NCBI RefSeq assembly: GCF_041435095.1
Contig: NZ_CP108025.1
Location: forward strand, 5,580,001-5,644,000
Direction of reading: 5' to 3'
DNA from: Kitasatospora sp. NBC_00315
GTDB lineage: Bacteria > Actinomycetota > Actinomycetes > Streptomycetales > Streptomycetaceae
Length of the DNA stretch: 64,000 nucleotides
Shown here: positions 6,527 through 13,909 of the stretch, piece by piece
Layout: each line of letters opens with the position of its first letter
How positions within the stretch are numbered: the stretch's first letter is position 1
The notes under the pieces: model-generated
What the model was told of the DNA's origin: nothing
Database searches by the model: none
Seen by the model: only the letters and a program-made list of their open reading frames with translations
Made by a program: the position numbers and the translations under genes

Positions 6527-7906
6527 ATGTCCGAGCTGCTGACTCTGGCCGAGGTGGGCGGTCCGCTGGCGGCCGTCGCCGGTGGCGCCGCGTACGCCCG
6601 GGTGAAGGCCCCGGCGGTGTACTGGTCGGCGATCGGCCTGCCGGCCACTGCGGTCCGGTTCTCCGCGACGTACGGCAGCACCATGGACGCCTGCGGGCTC
6701 ACGGTGGCGCCGTCCCGGTTGCGGGTGCTGGTCACCCGGGCGACCACCCGCCGCGAGATCCGCCCGGTCCCGCCGAGGATCCGCCGGGTCCGTCCGACCT
6801 CGACGGGCCTCCGGGTCCGCCTGCGGCTGGCGCCCGGTCAGGAACCGGCGGACGTGGCGGCCTCGGCGGAGCGTCTTCGCCACGCCTGGGGCGTGCACGC
6901 CGTCCACGTCACCATCGTGAAGCCCGGTGTGGTGGAGCTGCGGATGACCGGTTTCGACGTGCTCCGCAAGGTACGGATGCCGCGCCGCCTGCCGGCCGGT
7001 GACCTGCTGGTGCCGGTCGCGCTGCGGGACGACGGTACGGCCTTCGTCCGGGACTACCAGGCCATCCCGCACTGCCTGACCCTGGGCGCGACGCTGACCG
7101 GCAAGTCCGTGTACATGCGCAACCTGATCACCGGCCTCGCCCGGCGCAGGGTCGCGCTGGTCGGCATCGACTGCAAGCTCGGTGTCGAACAGGCGCCGTT
7201 CGCCCCGCGCCTGTCGGCGCTGGCCACCGACCCGCAGCAGGCAAGTGACCTGCTGGACAAGCTCGTTGAGGAAATGGAGGCCCGCTACGACCTGATCCGT
7301 GACCACCAGGGTGTTCCCGGTGCGGTGGCGGACGAGGAGATCACCTCCGACGTGTGGGGGCTGCCGGCGGAGCTTCGGCCGGTGCCGCTGGTCCTGATCG
7401 TGGACGAGGTCGCGGAGCTGTTCCTCGTCGCGACCCGCAAGGACGAGGACCGGCGGGACCACATGGTCACCCAGTTGATCCGCCTCGCCCAACTGGGCCG
7501 CGCCGCTGGGGTGTTCCTGGAGGTCTGCGGCCAGCGCTTCGGCTCCGAGCTGGGCAGGGGAGCGACGATGCTCCGCGCTCAGCTCACCGGCCGCGTCGTC
7601 CACCGGGTCAACGACCGGCCGACCGCTGAGATGGGGCTCGGCGACATCTCCCCGGAGGCGGTCTTCGCCGCGACGCAGATCGCCCCCGAGATGCCCGGCG
7701 TGGCGGTGGCCGGCGACTCCTCCGGCGGCTGGTCCCGCATCCGCACCCCCGACCTGTCCCTCGCCGACGCCGCCCGCGTCTGCCGCGAGACCGCGCACCT
7801 GACACCCGACCTGCCCGCCCTCGCCGCCTTCCGGCCCGCCTTCGCGACCGTGCCCGCCCCGGCCGGCGGCCCCTCCCTGGTCAAGCCCCGCCCCGTCACC
7901 GGCTGA
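6527..7906 (+). CDS. traB: FtsK/SpoIIIE-type conjugative DNA translocase (TraB/TraSA-like)
   Basis: 459 aa from the ATG at 6527. The ATPase core has a Walker A motif GATLTGKS (residues about 187-194) and Walker B LVLIVDEVAE (about 288-297). The Thr after Leu replaces the more common GS before GKS. Actinomycete conjugation uses this single membrane-associated hexameric ATPase to move double-stranded DNA between mycelia, without a relaxase. The N-terminus has weak hydrophobic stretches (residues 8-25 and 33-46) for membrane attachment. The Pro-rich C-terminus may hold the winged-helix DNA-binding part. It follows the Pra-like gene by 5 nt and heads the transfer and spread operon. Confidence 0.93.
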   Translation: MSELLTLAEVGGPLAAVAGGAAYARVKAPAVYWSAIGLPATAVRFSATYGSTMDACGLTVAPSRLRVLVTRATTRREIRPVPPRIRRVRPTSTGLRVRLRLAPGQEPADVAASAERLRHAWGVHAVHVTIVKPGVVELRMTGFDVLRKVRMPRRLPAGDLLVPVALRDDGTAFVRDYQAIPHCLTLGATLTGKSVYMRNLITGLARRRVALVGIDCKLGVEQAPFAPRLSALATDPQQASDLLDKLVEEMEARYDLIRDHQGVPGAVADEEITSDVWGLPAELRPVPLVLIVDEVAELFLVATRKDEDRRDHMVTQLIRLAQLGRAAGVFLEVCGQRFGSELGRGATMLRAQLTGRVVHRVNDRPTAEMGLGDISPEAVFAATQIAPEMPGVAVAGDSSGGWSRIRTPDLSLADAARVCRETAHLTPDLPALAAFRPAFATVPAPAGGPSLVKPRPVTG

Positions 7907-7990
7907 CCCACCCCGCACCCCGGCCGGCGCGACCGCCTCCGCGCCACGTCCCTACCCCCGCCATGCCCGACGCCGGAAGGAACCCACCCC

Positions 7991-8176
7991 GTGCCCACCA
8001 AGAGGACCACCCGGACCAAGACCGCCCCGCCGAAGTGCGCCGGCTGTGCCGGTGAGGGCTGGGTCAAGGAGACCCACACCGTCGGCCGGGGCAAGAAGTC
8101 CCGCCCCGCCGGTGAGGTCGAGGTCCTGTGCCCGACCTGCCTCGGCTCCGGCACCGCCGCCGAACAGCTCCCCTGA
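7991..8176 (+). CDS. Small zinc-finger-like protein of the transfer operon
   Basis: 61 aa from a GTG at 7991, with GGAAGG about 10 nt upstream. It has two Cys pairs (CAGCAGEGW and CPTCLGSG) of the DnaJ zinc-finger type, CxxCxGxG, around a basic loop. Very small proteins with this design recur in AICEs between the translocase and spread genes. They may bind zinc and nucleic acid, but the role is not known. Confidence 0.75.
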   Translation: MPTKRTTRTKTAPPKCAGCAGEGWVKETHTVGRGKKSRPAGEVEVLCPTCLGSGTAAEQLP

Positions 8177-8255
8177 CCGCCGGAACCGGGCGGACGCCCG
8201 CCCCCTTGGCCCGCCCGGGCCCGGCCCCAACTCCCCTGGAAGGAGGACCCCTCCG

Positions 8256-8963
8256 ATGCGCCTGTTCCGCCCGGACGCCGTGCTCGTGCAAGCCGCCATC
8301 GCCGGCGCCCTGTCCTTCGCCCACCTCCACGACCTCGCCTCCGCTGCCGGACAGAACGGCTGGAAGGCCTGGGCCTATCCCGTCTCCGTCGACCTGCTGC
8401 TCGTCGCCGCCTGGCACCGCATGCGGACCCTGCGCGCCGCCGGCATCCCGGCCCCGGCCGCCTGGACCTGGTTCGCCATCGCCCTGGCCGCCTCCCTGGG
8501 CGCGAACGTCGCCACCGCCGGACTCCTCGACCTCGGGCACGTCCCGCCGTGGCTGCGGATCCTCGTCGCCGGCTGGCCCGCCCTCGCCTTCTTCGGCGGC
8601 ACCCTCCTCGCCCACACCACCACCGCGACCACCACCGTCCGCCCCGCCGAACCCGACACCGCCCCCGAACCGGACCTCCCGCTCTACGAACCCGCACCGC
8701 CCCTCGCCCCGACAACCGCCCCGGTGGCCGAGCCCGACCCGCCCGCCGTCGAAGCACCCGAACCCGTCCCGGCTCTCCCGCCCGCCCCGACACCCGTTCC
8801 GGTCCCGGTGGTGGCGGTGCCCGCCGCGCTGATCGACCACGCCCGCAAGGTCGCCGACGACCACCACGCCCGCACCGGCACCCCCATCGACCCGGACACC
8901 CTGCGCGCCCGGCTCGGCGTCCCCGCGCACTTCGCCGACGCCATCGCCGCCCAACTCACCTGA
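8256..8963 (+). CDS. DUF2637 membrane protein, plasmid spread (Spd) type
   Basis: 235 aa from the ATG at 8256, with AAGGAGGA upstream. Four hydrophobic segments lie in residues about 8-110 (VQAAIAGALSFAHLHDLA, WAYPVSVDLLLVAAWH, WTWFAIALAASLGANVATAGL, ILVAGWPALAFFGGTLLA), typical of DUF2637 proteins. A long Pro/Ala-rich tail and a C-terminal helical domain (LIDHARKVADDHHARTGTPIDPDTLRARLGV) follow. Spread proteins help move the element along the recipient mycelium after first transfer, probably in a membrane complex with the translocase. The neighbours agree with this. Confidence 0.85.
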   Translation: MRLFRPDAVLVQAAIAGALSFAHLHDLASAAGQNGWKAWAYPVSVDLLLVAAWHRMRTLRAAGIPAPAAWTWFAIALAASLGANVATAGLLDLGHVPPWLRILVAGWPALAFFGGTLLAHTTTATTTVRPAEPDTAPEPDLPLYEPAPPLAPTTAPVAEPDPPAVEAPEPVPALPPAPTPVPVPVVAVPAALIDHARKVADDHHARTGTPIDPDTLRARLGVPAHFADAIAAQLT

Positions 8964-8977
8964 CCGGAGGAACCCAC

Positions 8978-9169
8978 ATGCCGCGTCCGATCCGCCCCCG
9001 CAACAGCCTGCGCATCGGCCCCGTCCAGGTCGCCAGCTACTACGACGGCCGGGGCCGCGAGAAGCACACCGCCGTCTGCACCGCCCCGCGCTGCGGCTTC
9101 TCCGCCGACTACGACTCCCGCCCCGCCGCCGAGATCGCCGCCCGCACCCACCGCTGCACCGTCCGCTGA
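8978..9169 (+). CDS. Small mobile-element transfer protein
   Basis: 63 aa from the ATG at 8978, with CGGAGG 8 nt upstream. Residues 11-30 (LRIGPVQVASYYDGRGREKH) form a basic beta-hairpin, and Cys and His residues (CTAPRCGFSADYDS...HRC) could bind one zinc. It resembles the short 'mobile element transfer protein' that follows Spd genes in Streptomyces elements. It sits 14 nt after the DUF2637 gene in the same operon. Confidence 0.8.
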   Translation: MPRPIRPRNSLRIGPVQVASYYDGRGREKHTAVCTAPRCGFSADYDSRPAAEIAARTHRCTVR

Positions 9170-9184
9170 CAGGAGACCTACCCC

Positions 9185-9373
9185 GTGAACGTCACCCTGC
9201 CCCTGGTCGTCGTCCTCGGCGCCGCCACCTGGACCGCCGTCAAGCTCCTCGGCATCCGCCTCTGGGTCGCCGCCCTCATCGCCCTCTTCGGCTTCTACCT
9301 CGCCGGCACCTTCCTCGCCCCCGTCATCGAGGAGACCACCCGCACCGGCGTCAACGCCGTCACCACGAAGTGA
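9185..9373 (+). CDS. Small integral membrane protein, SpdD-like
   Basis: 62 aa from a GTG at 9185, with CAGGAG 9-10 nt upstream. Nearly half is hydrophobic: a first segment (residues about 4-22) and a second (27-48, VAALIALFGFYLAGTFLAPVI) make a hairpin of two membrane helices. It lies in the spread-gene block, where pSAM2-type elements encode several tiny membrane proteins (SpdA-D). The assignment is from location and topology. Confidence 0.72.
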   Translation: MNVTLPLVVVLGAATWTAVKLLGIRLWVAALIALFGFYLAGTFLAPVIEETTRTGVNAVTTK

Positions 9374-9387
9374 ACGGAGCAACCGCC

Positions 9388-9924
9388 ATGACCAGCAACC
9401 TCCTGACGCTCCCTCCGCTCCGCCTCACCCCGGACGCCTCCGGTCTCATCGCCGAGATTGAGGCCTACCTCGCCTCCCTCCCCGCCCCGGCCCGCCGCGC
9501 CGTCCCGTACGTCTGCCCGCTCGGCTCCACCGTCCAGCCCTGGAACGCCGGCCACCCCGTCCCGCGGCTGGGCGTGCTGGATCGGATCGCCCGCCGCCCG
9601 GCCCGTCCGGTCCCGGTGACCGCCGCTGATCACCTGCGGCTCGCCTCCCGCTACATCGCCGCCCACGGCTGGGTGCAGGGCGCCCTGTGGGACACCGCCG
9701 GCCGCGTCTGCCTCCTCGGCGCACAGGCCGCCGTCCTCGCCCACGGCTACGGCACCCCCGCCACCGTCACCACCGCCCGCGTCCAGGTCATGGAGATCCT
9801 GCACGCCACCGGACGCCCGGTCACCTCCCCGGACGACTACAACGACCGCCCCACCACCCGCCAGGCGGACATCCACCAACTGCTCGACCGGGCCTCGGCC
9901 CGCGCGCTCTCCCTCGGTCTCTGA
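9388..9924 (+). CDS. DUF6197-type protein, element copy
   Basis: 178 aa from the ATG at 9388, with CGGAGC about 8 nt upstream; a GTG at 9370 would overlap the previous stop. It is highly similar to the chromosomal protein at 780-1334 along the full length. No signal, membrane or catalytic motif is visible. The family (DUF6197) is of unknown function but occurs in the same place in other AICEs as I know them, so it may serve element maintenance or transfer. A 61-bp repeat starts at its stop codon. Confidence 0.82.
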   Translation: MTSNLLTLPPLRLTPDASGLIAEIEAYLASLPAPARRAVPYVCPLGSTVQPWNAGHPVPRLGVLDRIARRPARPVPVTAADHLRLASRYIAAHGWVQGALWDTAGRVCLLGAQAAVLAHGYGTPATVTTARVQVMEILHATGRPVTSPDDYNDRPTTRQADIHQLLDRASARALSLGL

Positions 9925-9983
9925 CCGGTCCCCGGGGCGGCCCGACACCGCCAAGCATCCCGCCGCCCCCGGGCCCGCAACCC
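9923..9983 (+). repeat. 61-bp direct repeat, copy A
   Basis: This segment aligns without gaps to 10623-10683, with only a few mismatches. It starts at the stop codon of the DUF6197 gene and contains a GGGGCGG...CCGCCCC hairpin, so it may act as a terminator or attenuator. Together with copy B it brackets the GGDEF gene. Confidence 0.8.
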
Positions 9984-10002
9984 GCTTCGCACCGGAAGTG
10001 AT

Positions 10003-10023
10003 TGACGGGACTTGAACCCGTCA
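10003..10023 (-). other. tRNA T-arm-like fragment
   Basis: Read on the minus strand, this 21-bp segment matches the T-arm: a stem of ACGGG/CCCGT closed by the invariant GTTCAAGTC loop. No D-arm, anticodon arm or acceptor partner is present around it, so it is not a tRNA gene. It could be a leftover attachment site from another integration or a chance palindrome. Confidence 0.4.
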
Positions 10024-10064
10024 CTCACCCGGGCGCCCGGACCCGCACCGGAAGGACTCGCACC

Positions 10065-10619
10065 ATGGACCTCGCCCCGATCCTCGCCGCCGCCGGCGTG
10101 CCCCTGGTCGGCTGGACCAGCCACAGCACCTGGCTCTACCGCCGGCTCGCCACCGCCCGCCGCGACCCGCTCACCGGCCTGCACACCCGCGACGGCTTCA
10201 CCGCCCGAGCCGAACACCTGGTCCGCTCCCAGCCCGACCGCACGACGGTCCTGCTCATCGACCTGGACGACTTCAAGGCCGTCAACGACACCCACGGCCA
10301 CGCCGCCGGCGACGTCGTTCTCACGGCCACCGCGAACCGGCTCTCCGCCTGGTGCGGACCCCACGGCCTCGCCGCCCGCCTCGGCGGGGACGAGTTCGCC
10401 GTCGTCGTCCTGGACGCCACCGCCGAACGCCTGGAACGGCTGAGCGCTGCTCTTACAACGCAGATGTCGCTGGTTGGCCGGCAGATCCCCGTCGGCGCCT
10501 CCATCGGCGTCTGCCACCTGGCCGACCTGCCGGTGCCCTCGCTCACGGACGCGCTCGCCGCCGCAGACCGGGACATGTACTCCCACAAGCCCGACGGCCG
10601 GACCTCCCGCCGCCGCTAG
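10065..10619 (+). CDS. GGDEF-domain protein (diguanylate cyclase type)
   Basis: 184 aa from the ATG at 10065, with GGAAGGA upstream; a longer frame begins in the T-arm-like sequence and is unlikely. A short hydrophobic N-terminus (residues 3-20) precedes the GGDEF domain, which starts at RDPLTGLHTRDGF and carries an intact GGDEF signature at residues about 107-111. LLIDLDDFKAVNDTHGHAAGD gives the metal- and substrate-binding residues. The RxxD inhibitory site normally found five residues before the signature is absent, so product inhibition is not expected. It could make cyclic di-GMP, which holds Streptomyces in vegetative growth through BldD. It is flanked by 61-bp direct repeats. Confidence 0.88.
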   Translation: MDLAPILAAAGVPLVGWTSHSTWLYRRLATARRDPLTGLHTRDGFTARAEHLVRSQPDRTTVLLIDLDDFKAVNDTHGHAAGDVVLTATANRLSAWCGPHGLAARLGGDEFAVVVLDATAERLERLSAALTTQMSLVGRQIPVGASIGVCHLADLPVPSLTDALAAADRDMYSHKPDGRTSRRR

Positions 10620-10622
10620 CAA

Positions 10623-10683
10623 GACCGGTCCCCGGGGCGGCTCGACACCGCCAAGCATCCCGCCGCCCCGGAGACCGCAACCC
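10623..10683 (+). repeat. 61-bp direct repeat, copy B
   Basis: Matches 9923-9983 without gaps. It begins 4 nt after the GGDEF stop codon, just as copy A begins at the previous stop codon. The GGGGCGG/CCGCCCC arms are kept, so it can fold the same way. Confidence 0.8.
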
Positions 10684-10716
10684 CTCCCCGAACCGAAGCC
10701 CACGAAGGAGACCTTC

Positions 10717-10902
10717 ATGATGCCCCAGCACACCCACGCCCAGACCCGGATCTGCCCGGACTGCTCCGGCTTCGCCACCGTGGCCATCGCCACCGGCATC
10801 CGCCTGAGCGACGGCACCCGCCACACCATCCCCGTTGTCTGCCTCGCCTGCCACGGCGCCGGTGTCACCGCCCGCCGGCTGGCCACCGCCCGGACGGCCT
10901 GA
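10717..10902 (+). CDS. Small Cys-motif protein
   Basis: 61 aa from the ATG at 10717, with AAGGAG 6 nt upstream (the next codon is also ATG). It carries CPDC near the N-terminus and CLACHGAG near the middle, the same paired-Cys, CxxCxG-type arrangement as the protein at 7991-8176. A zinc-ribbon fold is likely. The C-terminal tail is basic and Ala-rich. Function unknown. Confidence 0.72.
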   Translation: MMPQHTHAQTRICPDCSGFATVAIATGIRLSDGTRHTIPVVCLACHGAGVTARRLATARTA

Positions 10903-10905
10903 CCG

Positions 10906-11073
10906 GTGGCCCTCCTCGACTGGCGCGACTCCCGCCACTGGTCTTCGAAACCGGAACCCTGCGGCGTCTGCGAGAAGCCCACCAACCTTCGCTCCGACCG
11001 TGGCAAGCCCGTCCACAAGGTGTGCGCCGAGCAGTGGATCGACCAGCACCCCAAGCCCACCCACCGGTCCTGA
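10906..11073 (+). CDS. Small Cys-containing protein
   Basis: 55 aa from a GTG at 10906, 3 nt after the previous stop codon. The protein (VALLDWRDSRHWSSKPEP CGVC...HKVCAEQW) has a CxxC pair and a later HxxC, enough for one zinc site, and a Trp-rich start. Close spacing suggests translational coupling with the gene at 10717-10902. No family is recognised. It ends just before a strong hairpin. Confidence 0.6.
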   Translation: MALLDWRDSRHWSSKPEPCGVCEKPTNLRSDRGKPVHKVCAEQWIDQHPKPTHRS

Positions 11074-11080
11074 CCACCTC

Positions 11081-11117
11081 GGGCCCCGGAACCCACCGAA
11101 CGACGGTTCCGGGGCCC
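11081..11117 (+). terminator. Hairpin between the small Cys genes and repSA
   Basis: GGGCCCCGGAACC (11081-11093) and its exact complement (11105-11117) enclose an 11-nt loop. There is no U-tract. It separates the transfer operon from the replication-integration operon, and may terminate the first or attenuate read-through into the second. Confidence 0.65.
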
Positions 11118-11146
11118 AACTCCTCGCACAGGAGGTGAACCACCCC

Positions 11147-12490
11147 TTGACCACCACCACTCCGCCCCCGGTCGCCGATCTCCTCGGCCTGGCATCCCTC
11201 GGCACCATGCCCGCCCTGATGCGGCAGCTCTCCGGCCTCGCTGGCTGCACCACCCCCATCCGCCTCGACGGCTGGCGCACCGAGATCAACGAGAGCACCG
11301 GTCAGGTCCTGCACCACCTGGAGTCCGCCGACCTGCCCGCCGGCAACCTCCTGATCCGCTGCGGCAACCGGCGCGTCACCCGCTGCCCGTCCTGCGCCGA
11401 GACCTACCGCCGCGACACCTACCACCTGATCACCGCCGGACTCACCGGCGGCAAGGGCACCCCGGAGACCGTCGCCACCCACCCCCGCGTCTTCGCCACC
11501 TTCACCGCCCCCAGCTTCGGCCCCGTCCACAACCGCCCCGCCACCGGCCGCTGCCGCTGCGGCACCACCCACCCGACAGACGACCCGGCCCTCGGATCGC
11601 CCCTCAACCCCGACACCTACGACTACGAAGCCGCGGTTCTCTGGAACGCCCACGCCGGAAAGATCTGGGCCCGCTTCTCCATCCACCTGCGGCGGGAAGT
11701 CGCCAAGCGAGCCGGCCTCACCCAACGGGACTTCAAGGACTTCGCCCGGATCTCCTTCGGCAAGGTCGCCGAGTACCAGAAACGCGGCGCGATCCACTTC
11801 CACGCCGTCATCCGCCTCGACGGCCACGACGGCGGCCATCAACCCCCGCCCTCCTGGGCGTCCGCCGAACTTCTCACCGACGCGATCCGCGCCGCCGCCC
11901 GCCGCACCGAGATCCCCGGCCCCCTCGTCAACGGACGGGAGCACCGCCTCGCCTTCGGAAACCAGCTCGATATTCGCACCATCCGAAGCGCCGACTTCAC
12001 CGGCCCCGTCCAGATCACCGAGCGGGCCGTCGCCGCCTACATCGCCAAGTACGCGACCAAGGGGGCCGAGACCGCCACCGGCGCACTCGACCGCCCCGTC
12101 CGCTTCCTCGCCGAGATCGGCCACCTCGACATCCCCGAGCATGCCCGTCGGCTCATCCGCACCTGCTGGGACCTCGGCGCCGACCCCGGCCTCGAAGACC
12201 TCCGCCTTCGCGCCTGGGCTCACATGCTCGGCTTCCGCGGCCACTTCTCCACCAAGACCCGCAAGTACTCCACCACCCTCGGCGCACTCCGCCACGCCCG
12301 CGCGGCCTGGCGCCGCGCCCAGGCCCTCGAACACCTCCACGGCCCCGACAACCCGGACACCGAAGAGGAGACGACTCTCGTCCTCGCCCACTGGGCCTTC
12401 GCCGGCACCGGCCTCACCCCCGGCGAGTCCTGGCTCACCGCCGCACTGCAACCCGCACCCGGAACGGAAGGAGAGCCCACCCATGCCTGA
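11147..12490 (+). CDS. repSA: Rolling-circle replication initiator, RepSA-like
   Basis: 447 aa from the TTG at 11147, with AGGAGG 11 nt upstream; a GTG at 11135 overlapping that site is the alternative. It has the two catalytic motifs of rolling-circle initiators: HFH in GAIHFHAVIRL (residues about 215-225, metal binding) and the Tyr-containing AAYIAKYATKG (about 295-305). A CPSC...C zinc-like patch (RCPSCAETYRRD) lies near residue 85. It nicks the element's double-strand origin after excision, starting replication before transfer. It overlaps xis by 8 nt, and xis overlaps int, as in pSAM2 repSA-xis-int. Confidence 0.92.
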   Translation: MTTTTPPPVADLLGLASLGTMPALMRQLSGLAGCTTPIRLDGWRTEINESTGQVLHHLESADLPAGNLLIRCGNRRVTRCPSCAETYRRDTYHLITAGLTGGKGTPETVATHPRVFATFTAPSFGPVHNRPATGRCRCGTTHPTDDPALGSPLNPDTYDYEAAVLWNAHAGKIWARFSIHLRREVAKRAGLTQRDFKDFARISFGKVAEYQKRGAIHFHAVIRLDGHDGGHQPPPSWASAELLTDAIRAAARRTEIPGPLVNGREHRLAFGNQLDIRTIRSADFTGPVQITERAVAAYIAKYATKGAETATGALDRPVRFLAEIGHLDIPEHARRLIRTCWDLGADPGLEDLRLRAWAHMLGFRGHFSTKTRKYSTTLGALRHARAAWRRAQALEHLHGPDNPDTEEETTLVLAHWAFAGTGLTPGESWLTAALQPAPGTEGEPTHA

Positions 12491-12692
12491 CCACCTGCTC
12501 GACGTCGACCAGGTCGCCGTGATCCTCGGCACCACGCCCCGGTTCCCGCGTCGGCTGATCGAGGAACGCCGGATCGAGTACGTCAAGGTCGGGCGGCACG
12601 TCCGCATCCGGGCCTCGGTCCTGGCGGCCTTCATCGCCGCGAACACCGTGTCGCCGACGCAGCGCCGTGCCCGGCTGGGGGTGGCTGCCTGA
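12483..12692 (+). CDS. xis: Excisionase (Xis), MerR-like helix-turn-helix
   Basis: 69 aa from the ATG at 12483. The first 50 residues form a winged-helix DNA-binding domain of the excisionase/MerR type (DVDQVAVILGTTPRFPRRLIEERRIEYVKVGRHVRIRASVLAAFI). It bends attL and attR so that the integrase runs the excision reaction. It overlaps repSA by 8 nt and int by one base, so production of all three is coupled. Confidence 0.92.
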   Translation: MPDHLLDVDQVAVILGTTPRFPRRLIEERRIEYVKVGRHVRIRASVLAAFIAANTVSPTQRRARLGVAA

Positions 12693-13846
12693 TGGCCGGC
12701 AAGCGCACGTTCGGCCGGGTCCGCAAGCTGCCCTCCGGTCGCTGGCAGGCTCGGTACCCCGGCCCGGACGGCATCGACCGCCCGGCGCCGGAGACCTTCG
12801 CGACCAAGAAGCTGGCGGATGACTGGCTGGCTGCCATGCAGACGGAGCTGAGGGCGGGGGACTGGTCCGACCCGGAGGCCGGGCGGGTCACCTTCGGCGT
12901 CTTCGCCAAGGCCTGGATCATCGAGCGGGGCCTGAGCGCCGGGACCGTGCAGCTGTACGAGACGCTGCTCCGGCTCCACCTCGCCCCGACGTTCGAGCGG
13001 ACCGCCGTCGCCGACATCTCCTCGGCCGCCGTCCGGGCCTGGCGCGCCGCCCGCCTCGCCGCTGGCACCGGGGTCTCGACCGTCGCCAAGTCCTACGCCC
13101 TGCTGCGGGCGATCCTGAACACGGCGGTGGCGGACCGGCTGATCCGCCGTAACCCTTGCCAGATCAAGGGCGGCAGCAAGGAGGAGACCCCGGAGCGCCC
13201 GACCGCGACCGTGGCCGAGGTGTACGCCATCGCCGCGCAGATCGATGAGCGGTACCGCGCCCTGGTCCTGGTCGCCGCCTTCTGCGGACTGCGCTGGGGC
13301 GAGCTGATCGGGCTCCGCCGCCGGGACATCGACACCGGACTCGGCACCGTGAGAGTGCGCCAGTCGATGGCGGAGCTGAGGAACGGTGAGCGGGTCGCCA
13401 AGCTACCGAAGACGGCGGCCGGGGTCCGCACCGTGGCCATTCCGGAGGTGATCCTCGCGGAGGTCAAGCGGCACCTGAAGCTGTTCGTCGAGCCGGCCAG
13501 TGACGGCCGGGTGTTCCTGGGGGCCAAGGGCGCCACGCCGCGCCGGAACCACTTCAACCGGGTCTGGCACCGGGCCTGCGCCGCCGCCGGCGTGACCGGG
13601 CTGCGGTTCCACGACCTGCGCCACACCGGGAACACCCTCGCCGCCTCGACCGGGGCGAGTACGCGTGAGCTGATGGCCAGGATGGGTCACAGCACCGCCC
13701 GCGCCGCGCTGATCTACCAGCACGCCACCGCCGAGCGGGAACGTTCGATCGCCAAGGCCGTCAGTGACCTCGTCAAGAAGGCCCGGCCGAAGGCGAGCCG
13801 GAAGAAGATCGATCCGAACGGGCACGGCACGGGCACGCCGGGCTGA
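12692..13846 (+). CDS. int: Tyrosine-type site-specific integrase
   Basis: 384 aa from the ATG at 12692, which overlaps the xis stop codon. An N-terminal arm-binding region (residues 1-60) and a SAM-like core-binding domain (about 65-150) precede the catalytic domain. Catalytic residues seen: Arg in CGLRWGELIGL (about 200), His and Arg in HDLRHTG (about 307 and 310), His in MGHS (about 333) and the nucleophile in ALIYQHAT (about 342). It recombines attP with the 3' half of tRNA-Gly. The gene ends 66 nt from the right attachment repeat, as is typical of this class. Confidence 0.96.
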   Translation: MAGKRTFGRVRKLPSGRWQARYPGPDGIDRPAPETFATKKLADDWLAAMQTELRAGDWSDPEAGRVTFGVFAKAWIIERGLSAGTVQLYETLLRLHLAPTFERTAVADISSAAVRAWRAARLAAGTGVSTVAKSYALLRAILNTAVADRLIRRNPCQIKGGSKEETPERPTATVAEVYAIAAQIDERYRALVLVAAFCGLRWGELIGLRRRDIDTGLGTVRVRQSMAELRNGERVAKLPKTAAGVRTVAIPEVILAEVKRHLKLFVEPASDGRVFLGAKGATPRRNHFNRVWHRACAAAGVTGLRFHDLRHTGNTLAASTGASTRELMARMGHSTARAALIYQHATAERERSIAKAVSDLVKKARPKASRKKIDPNGHGTGTPG

Positions 13847-13860
13847 AAGACCGTGGGAAC

Positions 13861-13907
13861 GACAGAGGCCCACTTCAGGGAGTGAATCCCTGACCTGGGC
13901 CTCTGTC
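13861..13907 (-). terminator. Element-borne terminator behind tRNA-Gly
   Basis: Arms 13861-13880 and 13888-13907 pair at 18 of 20 positions around a 7-nt loop. The hairpin lies immediately downstream of the tRNA-Gly 3' end on the minus strand, and between convergent int and tRNA-Gly. It resembles the hairpin at 2156-2202 in sequence and in distance to the tRNA end, so the element restores transcription stop for the gene it enters. Confidence 0.75.
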
Positions 13908-13909
13908 AG

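Noticed and set aside
10002..10064. Longer start of the GGDEF gene at 10002
   Set aside because: The extension (TGLEPVTHPGARTRT) is translated from the T-arm-like sequence and lacks a ribosome binding site; ATG at 10065 has one.
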